Positions 19,902-27,415 of a stretch of 63,968 nt of DNA are shown here, piece after piece (position 1 is the first letter of the stretch; each line of letters opens with the position of its first letter). The notes beneath the pieces were generated by a model. It had not been told where the DNA came from. It saw only the letters and a program-made list of their open reading frames with translations, and did no database searches. The position numbers were made by a program, and so were the translations under genes. The DNA is from Alphaproteobacteria bacterium (GTDB taxonomy: Bacteria > Pseudomonadota > Alphaproteobacteria > UBA2966), in assembly GCA_021296255.1 (NCBI GenBank), contig JAGWAU010000051.1, positions 1-63,968 of the forward strand. Direction: 5' to 3'.

Positions 19902-20198
19902 ATGAGTCGCCTCCACAAGTCATTGACACCACGCCAATGGGTACGCACACGCCAGGCCATCCTGGAGCGCGACGACTGGCGCTGCAGGGCGTGCGGGGCC
20001 TACGGGAACGAAGTCGATCACGTCCGGCCGCTCCACAAGGGCGGCGACCCCTGGGAGCCGGCCAATCTTCAGACGCTCTGCCGGTCCTGCCATATCGCAA
20101 AAACCGCCCGTGAGAACCGCCGGCCCATGACGCCTGCCGAATCTCGGTGGCGGATGCTGGTTGCGAAGTCGCTTGCCGAAGAAGAGGCATTTGAATAG
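19902..20198 (+). CDS. HNH endonuclease (packaging-associated)
   Basis: A 98-residue HNH nuclease. Zinc knuckle cysteines are Cys28, Cys31, Cys60 and Cys63. The catalytic motif has Asp39-His40 in NEVDHVRPLHKGG, Asn55 and His64 in CRSCHIAKTARENR. Such small HNH proteins next to terminase and HK97-type capsid genes assist cos-end cleavage during packaging. GGAGAAAGGA lies just before the ATG. Its place between terminase and capsid genes fits that role. Confidence 0.9.
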   Translation: MSRLHKSLTPRQWVRTRQAILERDDWRCRACGAYGNEVDHVRPLHKGGDPWEPANLQTLCRSCHIAKTARENRRPMTPAESRWRMLVAKSLAEEEAFE

Positions 20199-20234
20199 CG
20201 TTATATTCAGAGAAACATAACGATTGGTCGGACG

Positions 20235-21503
20235 ATGACACCGAGACAGAAGCTTCAACTTGAGCAATCCGAAAAGCGTCAGAAGATCAATGATCTTCTC
20301 GGCAAGGACGAGCTGACCGACGATGAGCGCAACGAGCTCGACACGCTCACCAAGCGTATGCAGCAAATCGAGGTCGAGATGCGCGCCGCCATCGTCGCGG
20401 AGGGTGACGACGAAACCCGCGCCCGTGGCATGTTCGATGACGCGGACGCGGAGGCCGGCGAGCGCGGCCGGCTGCTCCGGGAAATCACGCTTGCCGATTA
20501 TCTGTCGCCGGCGGCGGCGGGCGGTGCGCTCCAGGGGCGGGCGGCGGAGCTTAACGCGGCCTTGGGCGTTCCGGCCGTAGGCACGCGCGGCGGCGTGGCC
20601 GTGCCCTGGGCCGTCCTGGAAACCCGCGCTTTCACGACCACGGCCGCGAACGACGGCCCGGAGGCGCAACGGCCGATCCTTCAACGGCTTTTCGGGCCCG
20701 GAATCCTGGACACGCTCGGCGTGAGGATGGACTCCGTTCCGGCCGGCCGCTCCGAGTGGCCGCTACTGACGGCCGGCGTTGCGCCCGCGCAAGCGAAGGA
20801 AGGCGACGCGGCGGCGGCGGCCGTGGCGGCGACGTTCGAGTACGCCAATCTGAAACCGAAGCGGCTCACGGGCACCTACGAGTTCACGCACGAGGAAGCG
20901 GCGAGCGTGGGCGAAATCGAGGCGGCGTTGCGCCGCGACTTGGCCGACGCGGTGAAGTCGAAAATGTCAGACGTGATCCTGAACGGGGCGAAAGCGACGG
21001 ACGCGGCACCGGAGAATATCGCGGGGTTCCTGAACGCTATCGCCGCGCCGGACGACGCGGCGGCGACGGCCACCTTTGCCGACTATGCCGGCGCGCACGC
21101 GGCGGGCGTTGACGGGATTCATGCCGAAATCGAAACCGAAGTGTCGAGCGTGATCGGGACCGATGTCTACCAGCACGCGGCGACGGTCTATCAAGCGGGT
21201 TCGGGGGAGTCCGGTAGTGAAGCCTTAAGGCGCCGCTCCATGTCTTGCCGGGCTTCCTCGTACATTCCCGCTGCCGCGAACGCCGGGCAGTCAAAGGGGA
21301 ATGTCTTTCACCTTGCCGGCCCGAACGGCGGCGGCGTCATGCGGGGCGATTCCGTCGCGGCAATGTGGCCGACCCTGGAAGTGATCCGGGACATTTACAC
21401 CAAAGCGTCGCAAGGCGTGGTGCTGACCTGGGTGGCCTTGTGGGACGCCAAGGTTGCGTTCCGGGCGGCGGCTTATCAGAGGGTCGCCTTCAAGATCACG
21501 TGA
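20235..21503 (+). CDS. HK97-type phage major capsid protein
   Basis: The 422-residue capsid subunit has a charged N-terminal coiled coil of about 90 residues (QLEQSEKRQKINDLLGKDELTDDERNELDTL), matching the HK97 delta/scaffold domain that the protease removes. The mature HK97 fold follows, with FTTTAANDG, the E-loop/N-arm region and a C-terminal beta-rich domain (GVMRGDSVAAMWPTLEVIRD to the end). Ala/Gly-rich composition is typical. A 6-bp inverted repeat (CGTTAT 20199-20204, ATAACG 20217-20222) lies just before the gene. The protease and portal genes follow, confirming a head module. Confidence 0.9.
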   Translation: MTPRQKLQLEQSEKRQKINDLLGKDELTDDERNELDTLTKRMQQIEVEMRAAIVAEGDDETRARGMFDDADAEAGERGRLLREITLADYLSPAAAGGALQGRAAELNAALGVPAVGTRGGVAVPWAVLETRAFTTTAANDGPEAQRPILQRLFGPGILDTLGVRMDSVPAGRSEWPLLTAGVAPAQAKEGDAAAAAVAATFEYANLKPKRLTGTYEFTHEEAASVGEIEAALRRDLADAVKSKMSDVILNGAKATDAAPENIAGFLNAIAAPDDAAATATFADYAGAHAAGVDGIHAEIETEVSSVIGTDVYQHAATVYQAGSGESGSEALRRRSMSCRASSYIPAAANAGQSKGNVFHLAGPNGGGVMRGDSVAAMWPTLEVIRDIYTKASQGVVLTWVALWDAKVAFRAAAYQRVAFKIT

Positions 21504-21515
21504 CCGGGGCGCGTC

Positions 21516-21950
21516 ATGGACGCCTACCACCTGACGATTGACAAAGCGCCGGCGGACATAGGCTTGGCCTTAAGCGCGCAAGTGCTCGCGGCGACTACGG
21601 CCTCCAGGCTCGCCGCGAACGCGGCCTCGCATCCTGACGCCACGCCGGACGATCCGGCTCCGCCGGCGGTGCCAGGGACCGGGCGGGCCGTGATGCGGCT
21701 TTGCAACGTGGACGATAACGCCACGATCTACCTTGCTTTCCAGGAAGCCGCGCCCGACGGCTCCGATCCCATGTTTCCCGCTGTTACCGGGATCCCCGTT
21801 CGCCTGGGCGAATGGTTCCCGCACGACCTGGACATTTGGGAGGAAGGCGGGATTTGGGCGTGGGCGTCGCGGGACGGAACAAAGGCCGTCGCGCTGTTGG
21901 TCCAATTGCTGGCTCGCAAACCGCTGCCGACGCCAGCGCCGGCGACATAG
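21516..21950 (+). CDS. Unknown protein in capsid module
   Basis: A 144-residue protein, 12 bases after the capsid gene and 4 bases before the protease gene. The middle is a Pro/Ala-rich linker (about 40-52), followed by a compact domain with AVMRLCNVDDNATIYLAFQEAAPDGSDP and a Trp-rich stretch (LDIWEEGGIWAWASRDGTKAVALL). The latter half looks beta-rich, like small head-decoration or head-completion proteins, but I recognise no family. No signal peptide or membrane segment. Coding is supported by tight spacing in the head operon. Confidence 0.7.
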   Translation: MDAYHLTIDKAPADIGLALSAQVLAATTASRLAANAASHPDATPDDPAPPAVPGTGRAVMRLCNVDDNATIYLAFQEAAPDGSDPMFPAVTGIPVRLGEWFPHDLDIWEEGGIWAWASRDGTKAVALLVQLLARKPLPTPAPAT

Positions 21951-21954
21951 CACG

Positions 21955-22884
21955 ATGAGAATCGAGACACGGCGCGCGGAGCTTCGGGCCGAAGGCGGGC
22001 GGCGGCTGTCGGGCGTCGTGATCCGGTACGGCGACGTAGCCGAATTTCCTTGGGGCCGGGAACGCTTCACGCCTGGGGCCTTCGCGCCGATCGGCGACGT
22101 CTTGCTGAACGCGCAACACGATCGACGGACGCCACTAGCACGGACTGGGGCCGGCCTCGAGCTCCGGGACGGGCCGGACTCGCTCGAGCTCGAGGCGACG
22201 TTGCCGAATACGAGGACGGCAGACGACGTGCTCGAGCTTGTGCGGGCCGGCGTGCTCCGGGGCCTTTCCATCGAGTTCGAGGCGAAGGCCGAGCGCATGG
22301 AGTCCGGAGTGCGCGTGGTCGACAAGGCGCGGCTCGCGGCCGTGGGCGTGGTCGACACGCCGGCCTATCCACAATCCGAAGTCGAGGCGCGGCGGCGCGG
22401 CGAGCGGCGGACGTGGGTGCGCGGCGGTATCAAGTACGGCGTCAAGGCGCATTGCGCCTGCCTGGACGGCGAGTGCGATGAAGTCTTTTTCCGGCCCGAA
22501 GTGTTGGAGGTCCTGGACTCCGCGATTGCGACCGTGGGCCGGGCAACTGAGGCCGTGGGGAGCGTCCGGGGCGGGTCGCTGCGAGTCCGGAATACACCGG
22601 AGCGTTTCGAGTTTGAGATAGACGACGCGGGCCGGGATACCGTCGCCGGTCGCCAGTTGGCGGACCTGGACGCGACGGGGACACCGGTCTACGCGCGGCC
22701 GATTATCGACCAGGACGGCGCGGCCTTCGAGGATATCGAGGGCGTACGGCATTACGACAAAGCACCAGTCCGCGCGTTGCTGCTAAAGCCGATCATGGGG
22801 CCGGACGAACGGGCGGAGAATTGGGAAACGCTCGACTTCGAGGGCGGGCGGGCACGGCCCGCAAGGCGGCGCATATGGCTCTAG
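21955..22884 (+). CDS. HK97 family prohead protease
   Basis: A 309-residue protein whose first 160 residues form the HK97-type serine protease: GRRLSGVVIRYGDVAEFPWGRERFTPGAF, LNAQHDRRTPLARTG with the catalytic His, and VLRGLSIEFEAKAERME with the catalytic Ser of GLSIEF. It trims the capsid delta domain before DNA entry. The second half (about 165-309) is an extra domain with CACLDGECDEVFF and a predicted beta-rich tail, longer than in simple proteases. ATG 21955 was chosen; a frame open further upstream overlaps the previous gene and lacks homology. Confidence 0.85.
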   Translation: MRIETRRAELRAEGGRRLSGVVIRYGDVAEFPWGRERFTPGAFAPIGDVLLNAQHDRRTPLARTGAGLELRDGPDSLELEATLPNTRTADDVLELVRAGVLRGLSIEFEAKAERMESGVRVVDKARLAAVGVVDTPAYPQSEVEARRRGERRTWVRGGIKYGVKAHCACLDGECDEVFFRPEVLEVLDSAIATVGRATEAVGSVRGGSLRVRNTPERFEFEIDDAGRDTVAGRQLADLDATGTPVYARPIIDQDGAAFEDIEGVRHYDKAPVRALLLKPIMGPDERAENWETLDFEGGRARPARRRIWL

Positions 22885-23217
22885 TCCCGTGGCCGTCCGC
22901 AACGGCAACCGTGGCGCTCGGGAAAGCGCGCGATTGTCTCCGCGCGGCTATCAACGCCGAACGGGAAAGTCGCCGCGGCGAGCGTCGCGCGCTATGCCGC
23001 GGGAGCGCCCGACGAAATCAAGGACGAGGCGGCGATACGCCTTGCCGGCTGGCTTCACGGGAGTCCCAAAGCGGACTTGGTTCCGACCGGCGTTGGGTCT
23101 TTGGATTTCACTTGGCGGCCGACCGCTTCCCGCAACGCGCTTCGCGCCTCGGGCGCTATGGGACTCCTTGCGCCGTGGCATCGACCGCGCGCGATGGTCC
23201 TGGAGGGCGAGTCGTGA
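22875..23217 (+). pseudogene. Head-tail connector-like protein with one frameshift
   Basis: Two frames together make a connector of about 113 residues. ATG 22875 gives ALVPWPSATATVALGKARDC, and the conserved remainder (VARYAAGAPDEIKDEAAIRLAGWLHG ... NALRASGAMGLLAPW) is in another frame from about 22969. Removing one A from AAA at 22966-22968 joins them as AEREVAAASVARY. The motif NEAVIRLAGWL...ALRHSGAMALLSPW is typical of gp6-like connectors as I recall. The stop overlaps the portal GTG. Sequencing error or decay. Confidence 0.7.
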
Positions 23218-24278
23218 TCCGGTGGCCGTGGTCCAAACCGGAGCGGCGGGCGAGCTATACCGACTCCGTCGTCTCGGCCTTGCTGTCGGCCGCGTCGGGC
23301 AAGGCCGCGTCCGCGACCGCGACGGCGGCGGTTGAAGCGGCGGCCGGGGCCGTGGCGCGGGGCTTCGCGGCGGCGAGTATCGAGGGCGCGCCGGGGCCGG
23401 TCGCGGATGCGCTCGGGCCTCACGTCCTGGCGCGGATCGGCCGCGACCTGATTCGCCACGGCGACTCCATTCACGTCATCCAGACGGCCGGCGGGGCGTT
23501 GCGCCTGGCGCAAGCCGGAGCGTGGGACATTCGAGGCGGGCCTGACCCCGCGCAATGGTGGGTGCGGGCGGACCTGTTCGGGCCGTCCGGGAACGTGACG
23601 CGCCTGGTACAGCACGCGGGAGTCGTCCATTGCCGCTATGCCGTGGACCCGGCGCGGCCGTGGATCGGCGTCGGGCCGCTCCAGTGGGCGAGCATGGCCG
23701 GCGACCTTCACGCCGGCGTAGTGGCGTCCCTGGCGGCCGATATGAGGGCGGCGAGCGCCTACGCGGTGCCTATGCCGCCGGGCGAAAACGCGGGCGAAGA
23801 ATCCGACGATCCGCTCGACGGCCTCCGGGCCGCGTTGCTCAAGGCGAAGGGAAAATCCGTGTTCGTCGAATCGACACGGGGAGGCTTTGGCGGAGATCAC
23901 CGGGACGCGCCGGCGCGCGATTGGAAACAGGAACGCCTCGGGGCCGATCCGCCCGAGTCCCTGGCGATGTTGCATGATGCAACCGCGAATGTCGTCCTGG
24001 CTGCGTGCGGCGTGGACCCGGTGATCGTCGGCTTCGGCAAGTTCGATGGGAGCTTTGCCCGGGAGGGCTTTCGGCGTTTCGAGCGCCTGACGCTTCGGCC
24101 GCTGGCGCGGATCGTCGAGGCGGAGCTCCGCGCGAAACTCGACGCGCCCGGCCTTACACTCGACTTCGGGACGCTCCGGGCGTCTGACTTCGCCGGGATC
24201 GCCCGCGCTTACAAGGCGTTGGTGGAGTCCGGACTGTCGCCGGCGGAAGCGGCCGGGCAGTTGGATATGGAAACCTAA
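23214..24278 (+). CDS. Phage portal protein (HK97 type)
   Basis: A 354-residue portal, shorter than the roughly 400-residue HK97 family norm, forming the DNA entry ring. GTG 23214 is the likely start because it overlaps the connector stop and homology begins with WPWSKPERRASYTDSVV. Recognisable parts are GDSIHVIQTAGGALRLAQAGAWDIRGG, WIGVGPLQWASMAGDLHA and the C-terminal LMLHDATANVVLAACGVDPVIVG (LAMLHD here) with FDGSFAREGFRRFERLTLRPLARIVEAEL. The end carries an Ala/Gly-rich helix. It closes the head module; no adaptor or tail genes follow. Confidence 0.85.
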   Translation: MIRWPWSKPERRASYTDSVVSALLSAASGKAASATATAAVEAAAGAVARGFAAASIEGAPGPVADALGPHVLARIGRDLIRHGDSIHVIQTAGGALRLAQAGAWDIRGGPDPAQWWVRADLFGPSGNVTRLVQHAGVVHCRYAVDPARPWIGVGPLQWASMAGDLHAGVVASLAADMRAASAYAVPMPPGENAGEESDDPLDGLRAALLKAKGKSVFVESTRGGFGGDHRDAPARDWKQERLGADPPESLAMLHDATANVVLAACGVDPVIVGFGKFDGSFAREGFRRFERLTLRPLARIVEAELRAKLDAPGLTLDFGTLRASDFAGIARAYKALVESGLSPAEAAGQLDMET

Positions 24279-24295
24279 AGACGGGGAGGGAGGCG

Positions 24296-24520
24296 ATGGA
24301 CAAGGAATTCACGCTCGATGAAAACGCGTCGCGCTGCCTGGACGAGCTTATGAAGTCGGCCCGCGCCCGTGGATTGCAGACACCGGCAAGCGTCATGGTT
24401 AGCAACGCCGTGCGGTGCTGGTACGCGCTTGCGACCGGCCGGGCCACGCTCAATCTGAGTCCGGAGCTTGTCGAGGAAATCCACTCGCTCGATGACGTGC
24501 AAAGCACGGCCCGTCACTGA
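24296..24520 (+). CDS. Small unknown protein in satellite
   Basis: A 74-residue protein with a good ribosome binding site (GGGAGGGAGG before ATG 24296), 17 bases after the portal stop. It is largely helical, with LDENASRCLDELMKSARARGLQ and PASVMVSNAVRCWYALAT, a layout reminiscent of ribbon-helix-helix or antitoxin-like regulators, but no motif is decisive. It could regulate satellite expression; function unknown. Confidence 0.65.
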   Translation: MDKEFTLDENASRCLDELMKSARARGLQTPASVMVSNAVRCWYALATGRATLNLSPELVEEIHSLDDVQSTARH

Positions 24521-24708
24521 CGGCCCATAGAGCGCCGCTGACGAGTTTTAGGTTCTGACGGACTGGGGTCGGAATTTCCGCTAGAGGCCGCTCTCCGTAT
24601 CGCAGCGACGGATTGACGGCGGTTCAAAGCATACCGTAACGTGCGCCTCCCCGCCGGATGCCCGTCCGACGGGGAGACTTGACACTCGAACCTGCGATGG
24701 AGGATCGA

Positions 24709-24942
24709 ATGCCCGATGATTTTGTACTCTCTTCCCTGTCCAATTTCGACCGCAATCAGCCGACGGTCCCGGTTAGCGACATTGCCGTGATCGAGCGGAT
24801 GCTGGCGATCTCCGAGCATCGTATCGATCTTGATCCTGGCACCAGGGTTAAAGATCGGATCGACGACCGTACGTGCGCCTTTGAGCTGCTCGATTTGTTG
24901 GCGGTTCTGACAGCGCGGACCAGTTACCAACTTGGGCGGTGA
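24709..24942 (+). CDS. Small unknown protein in satellite
   Basis: A 77-residue protein from ATG 24709, chosen because GGAGG lies at 24699-24703. It is acidic and Asp/Ile/Leu-rich (DDFVLSSLSNFDRN, VSDIAVIERMLAISEHRIDLD). No domain is recognised. A strong terminator follows at 24971-24999, so it ends the satellite's structural transcription unit. Confidence 0.6.
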   Translation: MPDDFVLSSLSNFDRNQPTVPVSDIAVIERMLAISEHRIDLDPGTRVKDRIDDRTCAFELLDLLAVLTARTSYQLGR

Positions 24943-24970
24943 CCGCCACGGGTAGTAGCGGGGAACACGA

Positions 24971-24999
24971 AAGGGCGGCCTTCGGGTCGCCCTTTTTTC
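24971..24999 (+). terminator. Strong Rho-independent terminator
   Basis: AAGGGCGGCC and GGTCGCCCTT pair around a TTCG tetraloop, followed by a run of six Ts (24993-24998). It ends the satellite late transcript before the integrase. Confidence 0.9.
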
Positions 25000-25012
25000 T
25001 TTGCCCCAAAGT

Positions 25013-25043
25013 GAAACCCCCGGCCGCAGAGACCGGGGGTTTC
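25013..25043. repeat. Perfect 11-bp inverted repeat before the integrase
   Basis: GAAACCCCCGG (25013-25023) and CCGGGGGTTTC (25033-25043) flank a nine-base loop. It lies 14 bases after the terminator. No T run follows on the plus strand, so it may be a regulatory or integrase-binding structure. Confidence 0.5.
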
Positions 25044-25213
25044 GGGAACATATTGCGATCAGCACTGGCGCATGTGACAATATGTGCCGCTACGCGGTGT
25101 GAGACCACCCGTAGCTTGGTTCACTACCAGTTGGGATGCGCAGTGAACGCTACCATCATATCACCTCCCCTCCGCCCAACAATCCCACCCGGTGATTGGC
25201 TGAGACTAGAGCC

Positions 25214-26302
25214 GTGAGAAATCGGCTTCCTCCCTACGTCTACCGCGAGCGCACGCGGCATGGGCGTTGGGTGTTCTACTTCCGGCGCGGGAAGGGCCGC
25301 CGTGTCCGGCTTCCCGATGATCCCACGTCACCAGATTTCGAGTCGGCCTATCACGCCGCGCTGATCGGGAACGCGCCACCCGTGGCAAGAGACCAAGCGC
25401 CGTCGCAAGGCTCTTTGCGTTGGCTGGTGGACCGATACCGCGAAAGCGCCGCGTGGCGGCAACTGGCTCCAGCGACGCGCAGGCAGCGGGAGCGGATTTT
25501 CCTTAGAGCCATCCAGAAGGCGGACAATGCGCCGTTCGCCGCGATCACCCAGGCTCACATTCAGGAAGTGATGGACAGGCGAGCGGACACGCCGGCGCAG
25601 GCAAACCACTTCCTTAAGTCCATGCGGGGGCTGTTCGCGTGGGCCGTGCGTAATGAGCATGTCCGCCAGGACCCGACCATCGGCGTTCAGTGGGCGCGGT
25701 ATCGCAGTGAAGGCTTCCCCGCATGGACGCCGGACGATGCGCAGGCGTTCCGGGATCGCCACCCGGTAGGCAGCAAGCCGCGTCTCGCTATGGAATTGCT
25801 TCTGCTCACGGGGCTGCGCCGATCCGATCTTGTCCGCGTCGGCCGCCAGCACTTGCGGGGCGATGTGCTCACGGTTCCCACGGTGAAGACGGGAACGACA
25901 GTCACGATCCGACTCCCGGCAACGCTGCTCCAGTTGATCGAATTGACACCCACGGGAGACATGCACTTCGTGGTCAACGAGCATGGGCGCCCGTTTGCGG
26001 TCGACTCCTTCGGCAACTGGTTTCACGACCGATGCCGGGAGGCCGGCATCAAAAAGAGCGCGCACGGTCTCCGCAAGCTATCCGCGACGCTGGCGGCCGA
26101 AGGCGGCGCGGCGGCTCATCAACTCATGGCTCAATACGGTTGGAGCAAGATCGTGCAAGCCGAAGTCTATACCAAAGCTGCCGACAGGGTGCGGCTCGGG
26201 AAGCAGTCTTCGGAGATCGTCGCGGGGCAAATCGAGAACAACATTCCCCGCACCTTGGTTTCGGACGCCCCGCACCCTTCAAAAAAGGTCTCTAAATCAT
26301 GA
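25214..26302 (+). CDS. Tyrosine recombinase/integrase
   Basis: A 362-residue phage-type integrase. The N-terminal arm-binding part begins RNRLPPYVYRERTRHGRWVFYFRRGKG, followed by a SAM-like core-binding domain (about 75-170) and the catalytic domain. The active-site residues visible are the Arg in LLLTGLRRSDLV, Lys in PTVKTGTTVT, His-x-x-Arg in AHGLRKLSATLA, Trp of AQYGWSK in place of the second His, and the nucleophile Tyr in AEVYTKAADR. GTG 25214 was chosen over TTG 25196 because homology starts there. The gene ends 14 bases before attR, typical for elements integrated in tRNA 3' ends. Confidence 0.92.
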   Translation: MRNRLPPYVYRERTRHGRWVFYFRRGKGRRVRLPDDPTSPDFESAYHAALIGNAPPVARDQAPSQGSLRWLVDRYRESAAWRQLAPATRRQRERIFLRAIQKADNAPFAAITQAHIQEVMDRRADTPAQANHFLKSMRGLFAWAVRNEHVRQDPTIGVQWARYRSEGFPAWTPDDAQAFRDRHPVGSKPRLAMELLLLTGLRRSDLVRVGRQHLRGDVLTVPTVKTGTTVTIRLPATLLQLIELTPTGDMHFVVNEHGRPFAVDSFGNWFHDRCREAGIKKSAHGLRKLSATLAAEGGAAAHQLMAQYGWSKIVQAEVYTKAADRVRLGKQSSEIVAGQIENNIPRTLVSDAPHPSKKVSKS

Positions 26303-26315
26303 GCTTAGAAAAGCG

Positions 26316-26331
26316 GTGGAGGCCAGGACCG
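26316..26331. repeat. Right attachment site (attR) inside tRNA-Cys
   Basis: Identical to 16671-16686. It covers the CCA end, discriminator base and most of the 3' acceptor strand of tRNA-Cys, so the tRNA stays intact at this junction. Confidence 0.85.
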
Positions 26332-26390
26332 GAATCGAACCGGTGTACACGGCTTTGCAGGCCGGTGCGTAGCCACTCCGCCACCTGGCC
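26317..26390 (-). tRNA. tRNA-Cys (anticodon GCA), satellite integration target
   Basis: A 74-nt minus-strand cloverleaf with acceptor GGCCAGG (26390-26384) pairing with CCTGGCC (26327-26321), discriminator T and encoded CCA. The anticodon loop reads CTGCAAA, and the T arm has GGTTCGATTCC. The satellite is joined to its 3' end, leaving the gene complete. Confidence 0.97.
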
Positions 26391-26519
26391 TCATATGGCA
26401 TTGCAGATGCGTGTGTAGCAGACCGCGCGTTCCGGAGCGAGAACGAAGTCGTGTCGCTCCATGAATGCGCTACCTGCGCTGCCCGAGCGGTTTGCGTGCG
26501 CTTGAGTTCAATCGACGTG

Positions 26520-26549
26520 TTGCCAACGTTGAAGAGCGGCTTGTATATA
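26520..26549 (+). promoter_or_regulatory. Predicted promoter for pcm-tolC
   Basis: TTGCCA at 26520-26525 and TATATA at 26544-26549 are separated by 18 bases, about 30 bases upstream of the pcm start codon. It is the best sigma-70-like pair in the gap after tRNA-Cys. Confidence 0.4.
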
Positions 26550-26580
26550 CGGCGGACCGGATGCCTTGGAGCCAGATTCC

Positions 26581-27234
26581 ATGAGCGACTTCGCCGCTGC
26601 TCGCGAAAGCATGATCCTCAGCCAGCTGCAACCGGACCGTGTTTCCGACGGGCGTATTCGAGAGGCGATGGGGGACGTTCCCCGCGAGCAATTCGTGCCC
26701 GAACAGCTCAAGGCCGTGGCCTATGTCGACGAAGACCTGGAAATCGCGTCCGGCCGCTACCTGATGGAACCACGCGTATTCGCGCGTCTGTTGCAGGCGG
26801 CGGACATCGATGCGAGTGACATGGTCCTCGACGTCGGCTGTGGCAGCGGGTACTCCGCCGCAGTGATCGCACGCCTCGCGGGCACGGTCGTGGCTTTGGA
26901 ATCGGATCAGAAATTGCGCGACTGGGCTTCCGGAAATCTCGAACGACTCTCGGTCGACAACGTGGCGGTAGTCGCCGGCGACTTGACCCAGGGATACGCG
27001 ACGGAAGCGCCTTATGACGTGGTTGTCATCAACGGTGCCGTCGCCGAAATTCCCGCCACGTTGGTCGATCAGTTAGCGGAGGGGGGGCGCCTCGTTACTG
27101 TGGTAGGAGCCAGTGCAGTCGGCAAAGGGACGTTGGTAATGCGGCACGATGGACAAGTCGATTCAATCGCCTTGTTCGACGGGCAGGTTCCCTATCTCAC
27201 CGGATTCGAGCGCCTGGGCAGGTTCATATTTTGA
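26581..27234 (+). CDS. Protein-L-isoaspartate O-methyltransferase-like protein
   Basis: The 217-residue SAM-dependent methyltransferase repairs isoaspartyl residues or serves as a relative of that enzyme. The N-terminal RIREAMGDVPREQFVPEQLKAVAY and LMEPRVFARLLQAADI are typical of Pcm, and SAM binding is at VLDVGCGSGYSAAVIARLAG (about 79-98). The usual Ser of the TISQP motif region is replaced by ASGRYLMEP, as in the alphaproteobacterial branch located upstream of tolC. ATG 26581 was chosen over TTG 26566. It precedes tolC by about 180 bases on the same strand. Confidence 0.88.
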   Translation: MSDFAAARESMILSQLQPDRVSDGRIREAMGDVPREQFVPEQLKAVAYVDEDLEIASGRYLMEPRVFARLLQAADIDASDMVLDVGCGSGYSAAVIARLAGTVVALESDQKLRDWASGNLERLSVDNVAVVAGDLTQGYATEAPYDVVVINGAVAEIPATLVDQLAEGGRLVTVVGASAVGKGTLVMRHDGQVDSIALFDGQVPYLTGFERLGRFIF

Positions 27235-27415
27235 ATCGTCTGAGCCGCGGAGAGTACCCCCGCCCACGTTCTATATCTAGTGCGAAACGGCGCTTGCATG
27301 GGCCAGACGATGTGCCAATATGGGGGTATCGGGGCTTTCCGCCGTGCCGGTTTCAGGTCATTCACGGCACGGTGAATTTGGAATTCTTCCACGTCTCGCT
27401 TGACAGGATTTGGCA

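Larger units (their letters stand above)
16671..26331. mobile_element. Integrated phage-satellite-like element (capsid genes, no tail)
   Basis: An element of about 9.66 kb is bounded by a 16-bp direct repeat identical to the 3' end of tRNA-Cys. Genes in order: lambda O-like replication protein, large terminase, HNH endonuclease, HK97-type major capsid protein, small unknown, prohead protease, head-tail connector, portal, two small unknowns and a tyrosine integrase beside the tRNA. There are no tail, lysis or clear repressor genes. This content fits capsid-forming phage-inducible islands (cf-PICI) better than a whole prophage. Two structural genes need a one-base correction, so the copy may be decayed. 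Confidence 0.8.
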
